Origin: Pseudomonadota bacterium
GTDB lineage: Bacteria > Pseudomonadota > Alphaproteobacteria > Rhizobiales > Hyphomicrobiaceae
Direction: 5' to 3'
Length of the DNA stretch: 18,354 bases
Assembly (NCBI GenBank): GCA_023387235.1
Contig: JAEWIJ010000027.1
Coordinates: 1 to 18,354 of the forward strand
Both the position numbers and the translations under genes were made by a program. Below, one piece after another: positions 1 through 6,445 of this stretch (positions are counted from its first letter, which is position 1; the number at the start of each line of letters is the position of its first letter). Under the pieces are notes generated by a model, which was given only the letters and a program-made list of their open reading frames with translations, did no database searches and was not told where the DNA came from.

Positions 1-1029
1 GCGTCCTTCGCGCAGGCGGTCCTCGAAGGCGCGGGTGCCAAAGGCAAGGCGCCGCCAGCGCTTCCCGCCACGGTCGGTGTGCTCGACTATCGGATCGGCG
101 AGGCCGCCGGCATCGTCTGGCCGGGCACGCTCGTCGAGCGCGCGGAGCCGGCCGTCCTGGCACTCGTCGCGACGGGGCAGTCCGTCGATCCGGGCCTGAA
201 GCTCGCCGCCGCCGAGCGCGCGGTAAAGCTCGCGATCCTCCCGCCGGAGCTGCTCGCGGAGCAGTACCGCAGCCTCCCTCTTGGACCGGCGGACCTGGCG
301 AACCCGCTCGCATCGAAACAGACGGGTGCCCTGCGCCGCGCGGCGCTCTTTCAAGCCGCCGCGATCGAAGGCTCCCCCGTGAAGAAGGCGCGCCTCGCCG
401 CCGCGCTCCTGGAGGAGGCAGGCAAGGCCGGGCTCAGAGCTTCAGCCGCGCGGGCACTCGGCGCGCTTGTCGCGTTCATGCGCCCAGGTCCGGAGCTGGC
501 GTGGTTCGCAGACGATGCCGCCGAGGTCCTCGTGCAGTCCAACCAAGGTACGTCGGTCGATGGCTGGGCCGCGCTCAACCGCGATCTCGATCACTGGCGT
601 GTTCTCGGCGCGCTCGCCGGCGGCACGGTGCCCGATGCCGGTGCGCTCGCCGGCATCGAGCGGATCGCCCGCGCCGGCCGCATGGATGCGCCGCATCTGC
701 ACCGTCTCGTGACCGTCCTGGACGCGCTCGACGTGCAGATCCCGATCCCGCTCTGGGAGGCCGCGAGCCGGACGCCGCAGCCGGCCGACGGCCATCTTCC
801 GGCAACGGGTGTGCTCGCCGAGCTCAAGATGGCGAGCGACAAACGCGAGGGCGCCCGCGTGATCCTGCGCGCCGCCGAGGCCATGGGACCCGCGCGTGCG
901 AACAATGCCAACCTGCTGACGCTCGGCGATGTCATCCGCGCGCTGAAGTCGGCGGGCTTTGTCCGGGAAGCGCGCGCACTCGGCTTGGAAGCTTTGATCG
1001 AGAGATGGCCGAGGGCGGCCGGCGGCTGA
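1..1029 (+). CDS. Hypothetical alpha-helical protein, 5' end missing
   Basis: The reading frame is open from the first base of the window to a TGA stop, giving about 342 residues. The true start lies upstream, so the GTG at position 79 should not be taken as the start. The visible part is rich in Ala, Leu, Arg and Glu and reads as a succession of amphipathic helices, for example around LKLAAAERAVKLAILPPELL and KKARLAAALLEEAGKAGL. This resembles a helical-repeat or solenoid protein, but I see no catalytic motif, metal site or membrane segment. I do not recognise the family. Codon use matches the neighbouring genes, so I take it as a real native gene. It converges on the marR-type gene, with only 5 bp between the two stop codons. 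Confidence 0.8.
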   Translation, partial: ASFAQAVLEGAGAKGKAPPALPATVGVLDYRIGEAAGIVWPGTLVERAEPAVLALVATGQSVDPGLKLAAAERAVKLAILPPELLAEQYRSLPLGPADLANPLASKQTGALRRAALFQAAAIEGSPVKKARLAAALLEEAGKAGLRASAARALGALVAFMRPGPELAWFADDAAEVLVQSNQGTSVDGWAALNRDLDHWRVLGALAGGTVPDAGALAGIERIARAGRMDAPHLHRLVTVLDALDVQIPIPLWEAASRTPQPADGHLPATGVLAELKMASDKREGARVILRAAEAMGPARANNANLLTLGDVIRALKSAGFVREARALGLEALIERWPRAAGG

Positions 1030-1034
1030 GCGCG

Positions 1035-1532
1035 CTATTCCGCAGCTAGAAGCCCGCGATCCCGCCCGGCGCCGTTGGTCGCCGGCGCCATGGTCGCGAT
1101 CCGACCCAGGGCCTCGACGAAACCTGCGCGCCCGGCCTCGGGCAGCACACCGAGCAGCATCTGATCGACCTCGGCCGCGCGTGCGCGGAAACTCGCGAGC
1201 ATCGTGCGCCCCTCATCGGTCAGACGCAGGACGTTCGATCGTGCATCGTGGCGCGCGCGACGGCGCGCGAGCAGGCCCTTGCGCATGAGCCGGCGGACGA
1301 GATCGGCAGTCGTCGAACGATCGATGCCCGTGGCATCGACCAGCCCGACCTGGTTGGTGCCCTCGCGCTCGCCGACGATCACGAGCACCGCGAGTTGTCG
1401 CGGCGTCAGGCCGGTGTCGGCGAATGCCGCGGCGAAGGCTTCATCCGCCGCCTGCTGTGCACGGTGCAACAAGTGCAGTACACAGCCATTCAGGTCGAAG
1501 CCGTTCAAATTTTCCTGGTCCACGGCGCGCAT
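1035..1532 (-). CDS. MarR-family transcriptional regulator
   Basis: A 165-residue protein of normal MarR size. It has a winged helix-turn-helix at about residues 42-108: the LTPRQLAVL helix, a recognition helix near DRSTTADLVRRL (71-82), and a wing with RRARHDARSN followed by LRLTDEG. N- and C-terminal helices would form the dimer interface. MarR proteins usually bind palindromes as dimers and repress nearby genes until a small aromatic or oxidant ligand binds; the ligand here is unknown. I chose the ATG at 1532 because the frame upstream of it (to 1631) encodes unlikely sequence and runs through the dyads of the control region; AGGGA lies close upstream. The gene is divergent from a lysR-type gene, and a 21-bp element shared with that gene begins 8 bp upstream of this start, which suggests autoregulation or cross-regulation. 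Confidence 0.9.
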   Translation of the reverse strand: MRAVDQENLNGFDLNGCVLHLLHRAQQAADEAFAAAFADTGLTPRQLAVLVIVGEREGTNQVGLVDATGIDRSTTADLVRRLMRKGLLARRRARHDARSNVLRLTDEGRTMLASFRARAAEVDQMLLGVLPEAGRAGFVEALGRIATMAPATNGAGRDRGLLAAE

Positions 1533-1540
1533 TTCCCTAT

Positions 1541-1561
1541 CGATTGTCAATCGTTGATCGA
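1541..1561 (-). repeat. 21-bp element, marR-side copy (candidate operator)
   Basis: Read on the minus strand, this matches the plus-strand element at 1652-1672 at 17 of 21 positions, with an uninterrupted shared core GATCAACGAT and a shared CAATC end. It finishes 8 bp before the marR ATG, so a bound protein would block transcription or translation initiation. Confidence 0.55.
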
Positions 1562-1651
1562 ACTCGAATTCGGGTCCTTGAGCCCGAGACGCCAATAAAT
1601 TGGATGTCAACGTCGCAAGTATCGAGATCATCCGGCGAGAGAGTTTGACTG

Positions 1652-1672
1652 TTGATCAACGATCGGCAATCC
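1652..1672 (+). repeat. 21-bp element, lysR-side copy (candidate operator)
   Basis: This is the second copy of the element at 1541-1561, in the opposite orientation, so each copy points toward its own gene. It ends 8 bp before the TTG at 1681 and 14 bp before the ATG at 1687. It overlaps the perfect palindrome at 1651-1660. Confidence 0.55.
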
Positions 1673-1686
1673 CCTAAAAATTGCCC

Positions 1687-2583
1687 ATGGCTGTTAAAAA
1701 ACGCACAGCGTATCCAGACTGGGAAGATGTGCATTTTTTCCTAGAACTGGCCCGTCTCGGAAGTCTTTCGGCGGCCGCGCGGACGCTCGGCGTCACGCAT
1801 GCGACCGTGGGGCGCCGTATCGCCGCGCTGGAGACCGTGCTCCGTGTACAACTCTTCGATCGGCACGACGGCCGATTCGCGTTGACGGCGGCGGGCGAGC
1901 GGGCGGCGGTCGCGGCTTCGGCCATGTACGACGGCGCGCAATCCATTCGCCGCCTCGCAGGCGGCCCGGCGGATTCAGTGGTCGGAAAAGTGCGGCTGAC
2001 CGCGACCGAAATCTTCGGCTCGTACTTCCTCATGTCGCGGATGCGCGAGCTGATGGTGCAGAACCCGGGCCTCGAGATCGAGCTCGTCATCAGCAGCCGG
2101 AACCTGAGCCTCGCACGCCGCGACGTCGATCTCGCCGTCCGCCATTCGCGCCCGGAAGGCGCGAACGTGATCACGCGCAAGATCGCCGACTACGCGAGCT
2201 ACTTCTATGCCGACCGGAAGTACATCGAGGCGCACGGGAACGGCCCGCTGGACTTCATCGGTTTCGCCGACGACCTCTCCCACATCGAGGCGGCGAAGCA
2301 CTGCGCGCGCGCCGTCGGCAATTCCCACCGCTACTCGCTCAAGGTGAACACGCTCTTCGCGCGTCTGGCAGCGGCACGCGGCGGGCTCGGCATCGGGCTG
2401 ATCCCGAAGTTCGTCGCCCACCAGTACCCGGACCTGGTGCGCGTGGATCTCGATGGCGAAGAGCCCTTGATCCGCGAGCTGTGGCTGGTCGCACACCCGG
2501 ACGTGCGGGGCGTCGAGCGCCTCCGCGTGACGTTCGACTACATCGCCAACGCGGTTGTCGGCGCGCGCGACATTCTGATGTGA
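1687..2583 (+). CDS. LysR-family transcriptional regulator
   Basis: A protein of 298 residues, the usual LysR length. The N-terminal winged helix-turn-helix spans about residues 12-71, with the typical HFFLELARLGSLSAAARTLG and THATVGRRIAALE segments followed by LFDR and LTAAGE. A long linker helix and the two-lobed substrate-binding domain (about 92-290) follow; GGLGIGLIPKF is a typical motif of the second lobe. Such proteins act as tetramers and usually control an adjacent divergent gene. Here the divergent partner is the marR-type gene and the convergent neighbour is a binding-protein gene. I chose the ATG at 1687. A TTG at 1681 would add two residues and would put the 21-bp element at the same 8-bp distance seen for marR. 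Neither start has a clear ribosome binding site. The effector is unknown. Confidence 0.9.
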   Translation: MAVKKRTAYPDWEDVHFFLELARLGSLSAAARTLGVTHATVGRRIAALETVLRVQLFDRHDGRFALTAAGERAAVAASAMYDGAQSIRRLAGGPADSVVGKVRLTATEIFGSYFLMSRMRELMVQNPGLEIELVISSRNLSLARRDVDLAVRHSRPEGANVITRKIADYASYFYADRKYIEAHGNGPLDFIGFADDLSHIEAAKHCARAVGNSHRYSLKVNTLFARLAAARGGLGIGLIPKFVAHQYPDLVRVDLDGEEPLIRELWLVAHPDVRGVERLRVTFDYIANAVVGARDILM

Positions 2584-2606
2584 GTGCGAGGGGATACCTC
2601 GCACTC
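2582..2606. terminator. Hairpin between convergent lysR-type and binding-protein genes
   Basis: A perfect 10-bp stem (GAGTGCGAGG paired with CCTCGCACTC) around a 5-nt loop. It starts inside the TGA stop codon of the lysR-type gene and lies 13 bp beyond the stop of the convergent gene. There is no tight T-run on either strand (CTTATTTT begins 12 bp downstream on the plus strand), so I call it a probable bidirectional or Rho-assisted terminator. Confidence 0.55.
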
Positions 2607-2619
2607 CACCAGCGCGGTC

Positions 2620-4200
2620 TTATTTTGGCGCCAGCCAGACGTCCGACAGATCCTGCCCCAGATAATGGCTCGGCATGGCGTACCAGCCCTTCAAGCGCGT
2701 CGGCTGGACGGTAATGCGCTGGAACCAGAGGAAAGGCACGGCATTCGCCTTGGTGAGCACGTAGCGGTCGAGCTCGTTGACGATGCGCTTGCGTTCGGCC
2801 GGATCGACGGCACGCTGCTGTGCCTTGTAGAGATTGTCGATCGCGTCGTCCTGGTGATCGGAGTAGCCGACGGCCGAAAGGCGCTTGGACAGCATCTTGG
2901 TGAACTGAGCCGTCGGGTCGTCGGTGTAGTCGGAGATGAACTCGATCGCGACATCGAAGTTGCCGCTCGAAAGAGCGGCTTGATATGGCGACGTCTCGTA
3001 CTGCTCGTGCACGGCCGTCACGCCGATGCGCCGCCACTGGTCCAGCAGGTAGACGCCGCCGGCCGTATACGGGTCCGTCGCCGAGCGATTGAGCAGCTTG
3101 AAGGAGAGCTTGTCGACCCCCGCTTCCTTGAGCAGCTTCTGCGCTTCCGCGCGCGCTGCCGCCGGATCCTTGCCGAAACCCGGAAGCTTGACGAGCTCGC
3201 TCTCGGGCAGCGCCAGCTCGTAGCCGGGGCGCATCACGCCGCCGACATAGCGGATCGCGGCGATCTTGCCGAGCGCCTCGCCGCCGCCCCAGCGGTCGAT
3301 CGCAAGCGACAGCGCCTGTCGCACCTTCTCATTGTCGAAGGGTGGGCGCTTGGTGTTGAAGATCACGATCAGAGCCGAGACGAGGGGCTGCTCTTTCACC
3401 CATACCTTGTCGCCGAGCTTGGCCACGAGCTGATCACGCTCGCCGGGTGAGCGGAAACGGAATTCGGCGTCGAACTGCCCGCCGAGAAGGCCCGGCAGCA
3501 CCGCCGGCGATTTCACGAAGTAAGCCTTGTAGCCGTCGAGATAGGGCAGCCCGGCCTTGAAGTAGCCGTCGAAGCGCTTGCCCGTCCAAGACGAGCCGCG
3601 CACGTGCTCGACGAACGTGAAGGCGCCGGAGCCCATGATCTCGCGCTCGGGATAGCGCGGATTCTCCTTGAGCTTGGCGGCGCTGTAGATGCAGTTGAAG
3701 GGCGAGGCGAGGAGCGACAGCACGCCGGCAATCGGCGTCTTCATTTTGAATACGACCGTCTGGTCGTCCGGCGTTTCGATATCGCCGAAGTCGGCATAGT
3801 AGGAACGGCGCGCCGAAACGATCCCCTCGGGCGGGCGGATGATGCGTTCGTAGCTGGCCTTCACGTCATTGGACGTCAGCGGCGAACCGTCGTGGAACTT
3901 GATGTTCTTGTGCAGCTTGAAGGTGTAGCTCAGCCCGTCGGGAGAGGCCGTCCAGCTTTCGGCGAGATCGCCGCTCACCTCCGGATAGGTCAAGCCGTGA
4001 AACTTGAGCAGCGTCGAATAGTGCGGCGCGACAGGATGCGTGTGGCCGAAGGTCGTGTTCGAGTGGCAGTCGTAGTTCGGCGGTTCGGCGACAACGGCGA
4101 AGCTCAGCGTACCGCCGCGAACCGGCGTGTCGGCGCTGGCGGCACCCGGCAGGGCGAATGCAGCAGCGAGAGCCATAAGGCTTCGAATAGTCTTGCACAT
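2620..4200 (-). CDS. ABC transporter substrate-binding protein (peptide/nickel family 5)
   Basis: A 526-residue periplasmic binding protein of the DppA/OppA type (SBP_bac_5). It has a Sec signal peptide: MCKTIRSLMALAAAFAL followed by a likely cleavage after ASA before DTPVRGG. Family landmarks are the early RGGTLSFAV strand, DLAESWTASPDGLSYTFKL, KFHDGSPLTSNDVKASYE, and near the middle FDNEKVRQALSLAIDR. These proteins capture peptides, metals, opines or other solutes and pass them to a permease; the substrate cannot be read from the sequence. I chose the ATG at 4200 because it begins the signal peptide and GGGAG lies about 10 bp upstream; the 38-residue frame extension before it looks non-coding. 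No permease or ATPase gene is adjacent, so this is an orphan binding protein. It converges with the lysR-type gene, a possible regulator. Confidence 0.92.
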   Translation of the reverse strand: MCKTIRSLMALAAAFALPGAASADTPVRGGTLSFAVVAEPPNYDCHSNTTFGHTHPVAPHYSTLLKFHGLTYPEVSGDLAESWTASPDGLSYTFKLHKNIKFHDGSPLTSNDVKASYERIIRPPEGIVSARRSYYADFGDIETPDDQTVVFKMKTPIAGVLSLLASPFNCIYSAAKLKENPRYPEREIMGSGAFTFVEHVRGSSWTGKRFDGYFKAGLPYLDGYKAYFVKSPAVLPGLLGGQFDAEFRFRSPGERDQLVAKLGDKVWVKEQPLVSALIVIFNTKRPPFDNEKVRQALSLAIDRWGGGEALGKIAAIRYVGGVMRPGYELALPESELVKLPGFGKDPAAARAEAQKLLKEAGVDKLSFKLLNRSATDPYTAGGVYLLDQWRRIGVTAVHEQYETSPYQAALSSGNFDVAIEFISDYTDDPTAQFTKMLSKRLSAVGYSDHQDDAIDNLYKAQQRAVDPAERKRIVNELDRYVLTKANAVPFLWFQRITVQPTRLKGWYAMPSHYLGQDLSDVWLAPK

Positions 4201-4335
4201 CGGACGTTCTCTCCCAGGCGTTTTGCTCGACGCACACGAACCGGCGCGTTCGAGCCATATTGGCACCAGCGCACGGGTGAGCAACGCCGTCGCGGTCTGC
4301 CTGTCACGCGCCAAGAGAGGGACTTAGCCCCGCCG

Positions 4336-4800
4336 TCAGGTGTCGTGATCGGGATGCTGCCGGCTTGCAAACTTCGGCAGCTGATCTGCAGGGATGGCGT
4401 CTTCGGAACGGACGCCCGGCAGATCCAAAAGCTCACCGACCCAGGGTATGCGGCCTTCCAGGCCGAACTGGCTGCTGGGCACAACCTTCGACGGATCATC
4501 GAGCGAGCCGAGGGAAACCGAAATGCGGTCGAAGTCCATCGCGCGATAAGCGAGCGGCGTCCCGCAATCCCGACAGAAACCGCGTTCGGCCGCTTCAGAC
4601 GATCGAAAGATGCTGAGCGTGCCGCGCGTCCATTCGAGATCGTTCGGCGGCACACCTCCGAGAGGTGCGAAGTAGTTGCCGAATGCCTTCTGGCACATGC
4701 GGCAGTGGCAGATGGAGGAGTCCGTGGGCTCGGAATACAGCGCGTAGCGGACGGCGCCGCACTGACAGCCGCCCGTGTGGATGGGAGTTCGTTCAGCCAT
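4336..4800 (-). CDS. GFA / CENP-V-type zinc protein
   Basis: A 154-residue protein with the Cys pattern of the GFA (glutathione-dependent formaldehyde-activating enzyme) domain. There is C12 and C14 in GGCQCGAVRY, C31, C33 and C36 in ICHCRMCQ, and C76 and C79 in FCRDCGTPL. These residues bind two zinc ions in characterised family members. Most small bacterial members, including this one, have no proven enzyme activity, so formaldehyde metabolism should not be assumed. The start at 4800 has GAGG about 8 bp upstream; an earlier in-frame ATG at 4830 falls inside the upstream palindrome and is unlikely. The gene is preceded by the icd terminator and followed 135 bp later by the binding-protein gene on the same strand. 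Cotranscription with that gene is possible but not shown. Confidence 0.88.
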   Translation of the reverse strand: MAERTPIHTGGCQCGAVRYALYSEPTDSSICHCRMCQKAFGNYFAPLGGVPPNDLEWTRGTLSIFRSSEAAERGFCRDCGTPLAYRAMDFDRISVSLGSLDDPSKVVPSSQFGLEGRIPWVGELLDLPGVRSEDAIPADQLPKFASRQHPDHDT

Positions 4801-4827
4801 TGAGGGCCTCACTCGCTTTGCTGACTG

Positions 4828-4844
4828 CATTATGCAGCATAACG
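4828..4844 (-). promoter_or_regulatory. Palindrome upstream of the GFA-type gene
   Basis: TTATGCAGCATAA at 4830-4842 is a perfect 6+1+6 inverted repeat, extended outward by further pairing after one mismatch. It lies about 28 bp upstream of the GFA start. On the minus strand it contains CATAAT, a plausible -10 box, so it could be an operator laid over the promoter. I find no good -35 match. Confidence 0.4.
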
Positions 4845-4850
4845 CGCGAC

Positions 4851-4884
4851 CAAAGAAAAAGAGCCCGGCCTTGTGACCAAGCTC
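4851..4884 (-). terminator. Probable intrinsic terminator of icd
   Basis: Read on the minus strand, a GAG...CTC stem with an inner CTTG-GTCA-CAAG hairpin (and a six-base bulge) is followed at once by TTTTTCTTT. This is the first good terminator after the icd stop codon. It places the three 62-bp repeats inside the predicted icd 3' untranslated region, roughly 235 nt long. The bulged stem makes the call less than certain. Confidence 0.6.
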
Positions 4885-4886
4885 CG

Positions 4887-5072
4887 TTTTCCTTTGCCGC
4901 CGGCTGCTGGAAAGAAGTCTTCTCTCTCCAGCGCGGTGCTATGCCGGCTTTTCCTTTGCCGCCGGCTGCTGGAAAGAAGTCCTCTCTCTCCAGCGCGGTG
5001 CTATGCCGGCTTTTCCTTTGCCGCCGGCTGCTGGAAAGAAGTCCTCCCTCTCCAGCGTGGTGCTATGCCGGC
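4887..5072. repeat. Three tandem 62-bp repeats downstream of icd
   Basis: The three units are 4887-4948, 4949-5010 and 5011-5072, directly head to tail with no spacer. Relative to the middle copy, the first differs at unit position 34 and the third at positions 37 and 48. Each unit carries a 25-nt hairpin at unit positions 21-45 (ten base pairs including two G-U on the minus-strand transcript, loop of five). GCCGGC at positions 13-18 and 57-62 can pair outside it. The array begins 15 bp after the icd stop codon and ends just before the likely terminator. The unit length is not a multiple of three and no ribosome binding site is apparent, so I do not regard it as coding. I cannot name a known repeat family. 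Confidence 0.95.
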
Positions 5073-5087
5073 CGGACGCCCTCGCGA

Positions 5088-6299
5088 TCAGGCCATGGCC
5101 TTCTTGAGGTTCTCGTCGATCTTGTCGAGGAAGCCCTGCGTCGACAGCCACTTCTGCTGGTCGCCGACGAGGAGTGCCAAGTCCTTCGTCATGAAGCCCG
5201 ACTCGACGGTGTCGATGCAGACCTTCTCGAGCGTCGTCGAGAACTTGGCGAGCTCTGGATTGTTGTCGAGCTTGGCGCGATGGGCGAGACCGCGTGTCCA
5301 GGCAAAGATCGAGGCCATGGAGTTGGTCGAGGTCTCGCGGCCCTTCTGGTGCTCGCGGTAGTGGCGCGTAACGGTGCCGTGCGCGGCCTCGGCCTCGCAG
5401 GTCTTGCCGTCCGGCGTCATGAGCACGGAGGTCATGAGGCCGAGCGAGCCGAAGCCCTGCGCCGCCGTGTCGGACTGCACGTCGCCGTCGTAGTTCTTGC
5501 AGGCCCAGACGTAACCGCCCGACCACTTGAGGGCTGCCGCCACCATGTCGTCGATCAGGCGGTGCTCGTACGTGAGCTTGCGCTTGTCGAACTCGGCCTT
5601 GAATTCCGCGTCGAACACTTCCTGGAAGATGTCCTTGAAGCGTCCGTCATAGACCTTGAGGATCGTGTTCTTCGTCGAGAGGTAGACGGGATAGTTGCGC
5701 GCGAGGCCGTAGTTGAACGAGGCGCGCGCGAAGTCGCGAATCGACTCGTCGTAGTTGAACATGGCCATTGTGACGCCCGAACCCGGCGTCTTGATCACTT
5801 CCTTCTCGATGACCTGCCCGTCCTCACCAACGAACTTCAGCGTGATCGTGCCCTTGCCGGGGAACTTGAAGTCCGTCGCGCGGTACTGATCGCCGAACGC
5901 ATGACGGCCGATCACGAACGGCTGTGTCCAGCCCGGCACGAGGCGCGGCACGTTCTTGCAGATGATGGGCTCGCGGAAGATGGTGCCGCCGAGGATGTTG
6001 CGGATCGTGCCGTTCGGGCTCTTCCACATTTCCTTGAGGCCGAACTCCTTCACGCGCGCTTCGTCCGGCGTGATCGTCGCGCACTTCACGGCGACGCCGT
6101 GCTTCTTCGTCGCGTTTGCCGCGTCGATGGTGATCTGGTCGTTGGTCTTGTCGCGCGCCTCGACGCCGAGGTCGTAGTACTCGAGATTGAGATCGAGGTA
6201 GGGATGGATCAGCTTGTCCTTGATCAGCTGCCAGATGATGCGGGTCATCTCGTCGCCGTCCATCTCGACGACCGTTCCCGTGACCTTGATCTTGGACAT
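5088..6299 (-). CDS. icd: NADP-dependent isocitrate dehydrogenase
   Basis: A 403-residue enzyme of the dimeric, eukaryote-like NADP-IDH type common in alphaproteobacteria. It oxidatively decarboxylates isocitrate to 2-oxoglutarate in the cytosolic TCA cycle and generates NADPH. Visible landmarks are MDGDEMTRIIW near the N-terminus, the substrate-binding stretch KSPNGTIRNILGGTIFREPI (93-112), the metal-binding NYDGDVQSDTAAQGFGSLGL, and the NADP-binding AAHGTVTRHYREHQKG. I chose the ATG at 6299 because the protein then starts with the family-typical MSKIKV and a GGAGAGGA ribosome binding site lies just upstream. The frame's 30-residue extension is rejected. The gene follows fabI on the same strand, but fabI has its own terminator, so icd is probably a single-gene transcript. 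Its 3' region carries the tandem 62-bp repeats. Confidence 0.97.
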   Translation of the reverse strand: MSKIKVTGTVVEMDGDEMTRIIWQLIKDKLIHPYLDLNLEYYDLGVEARDKTNDQITIDAANATKKHGVAVKCATITPDEARVKEFGLKEMWKSPNGTIRNILGGTIFREPIICKNVPRLVPGWTQPFVIGRHAFGDQYRATDFKFPGKGTITLKFVGEDGQVIEKEVIKTPGSGVTMAMFNYDESIRDFARASFNYGLARNYPVYLSTKNTILKVYDGRFKDIFQEVFDAEFKAEFDKRKLTYEHRLIDDMVAAALKWSGGYVWACKNYDGDVQSDTAAQGFGSLGLMTSVLMTPDGKTCEAEAAHGTVTRHYREHQKGRETSTNSMASIFAWTRGLAHRAKLDNNPELAKFSTTLEKVCIDTVESGFMTKDLALLVGDQQKWLSTQGFLDKIDENLKKAMA

Positions 6300-6424
6300 G
6301 CGTTCCTCTCCTCTCGGGCGTGCCTCGGCACTTCGACCTGAATTTCGCGGCGCACCATAGTGCGATGGCTCTTCCGATGGAAGCGCCATGCAACGTAAGT
6401 CTGAGGTGATCTGTGACTAGAGCC

Positions 6425-6445
6425 GGAAAAAGGGCCTCAGCCCTT
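6425..6445 (-). terminator. Intrinsic terminator of the fab cluster overlapping the fabI stop
   Basis: On the minus strand AAGGGC, a TGAG loop and GCCCTT form a perfect 6-bp stem followed by further T residues (TTTTT in all). The fabI stop codon TGA sits in the loop, so the hairpin begins within the last sense codons of fabI. It separates the fab genes from icd. Confidence 0.75.

Larger units (their letters stand above)
1533..1686. promoter_or_regulatory. Divergent marR/lysR control region with several dyads
   Basis: This 154-bp region holds several inverted repeats: CGATTGTCAATCG (1541-1553, 6+1+6), CGAATTCG (1565-1572), CCAATAAATTGG (1592-1603) and GTTGATCAAC (1651-1660, a perfect 10-bp palindrome). 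A TTGACT at 1645-1650 (plus strand) and a TTGACA on the minus strand at 1604-1609 could be -35 boxes, but neither has a convincing -10 partner. Dyads of this size suit MarR dimers or LysR T-N11-A boxes. Which regulator binds which site is inference. Confidence 0.6.

Noticed and set aside
4201..4314. 38-residue N-terminal extension of the binding protein
   Set aside because: The ATG at 4200 begins a clear signal peptide with a ribosome binding site upstream; the extension would bury it.
4887..5072. CRISPR array
   Set aside because: The units are directly contiguous with no unique spacers, the unit is 62 bp, and there are no cas genes nearby.
4873..5361. A possible small protein encoded by the tandem repeats
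   Set aside because: The 62-bp unit is not a multiple of three, so each copy is read in a different frame; no ribosome binding site is apparent and the frame continues antisense to icd.
4665..6341. A 558-codon open frame on the plus strand opposite icd and across the tandem repeats
   Set aside because: It is the antisense shadow of icd and half of the GFA gene; it lacks a ribosome binding site and recognisable domains. High GC explains its length.
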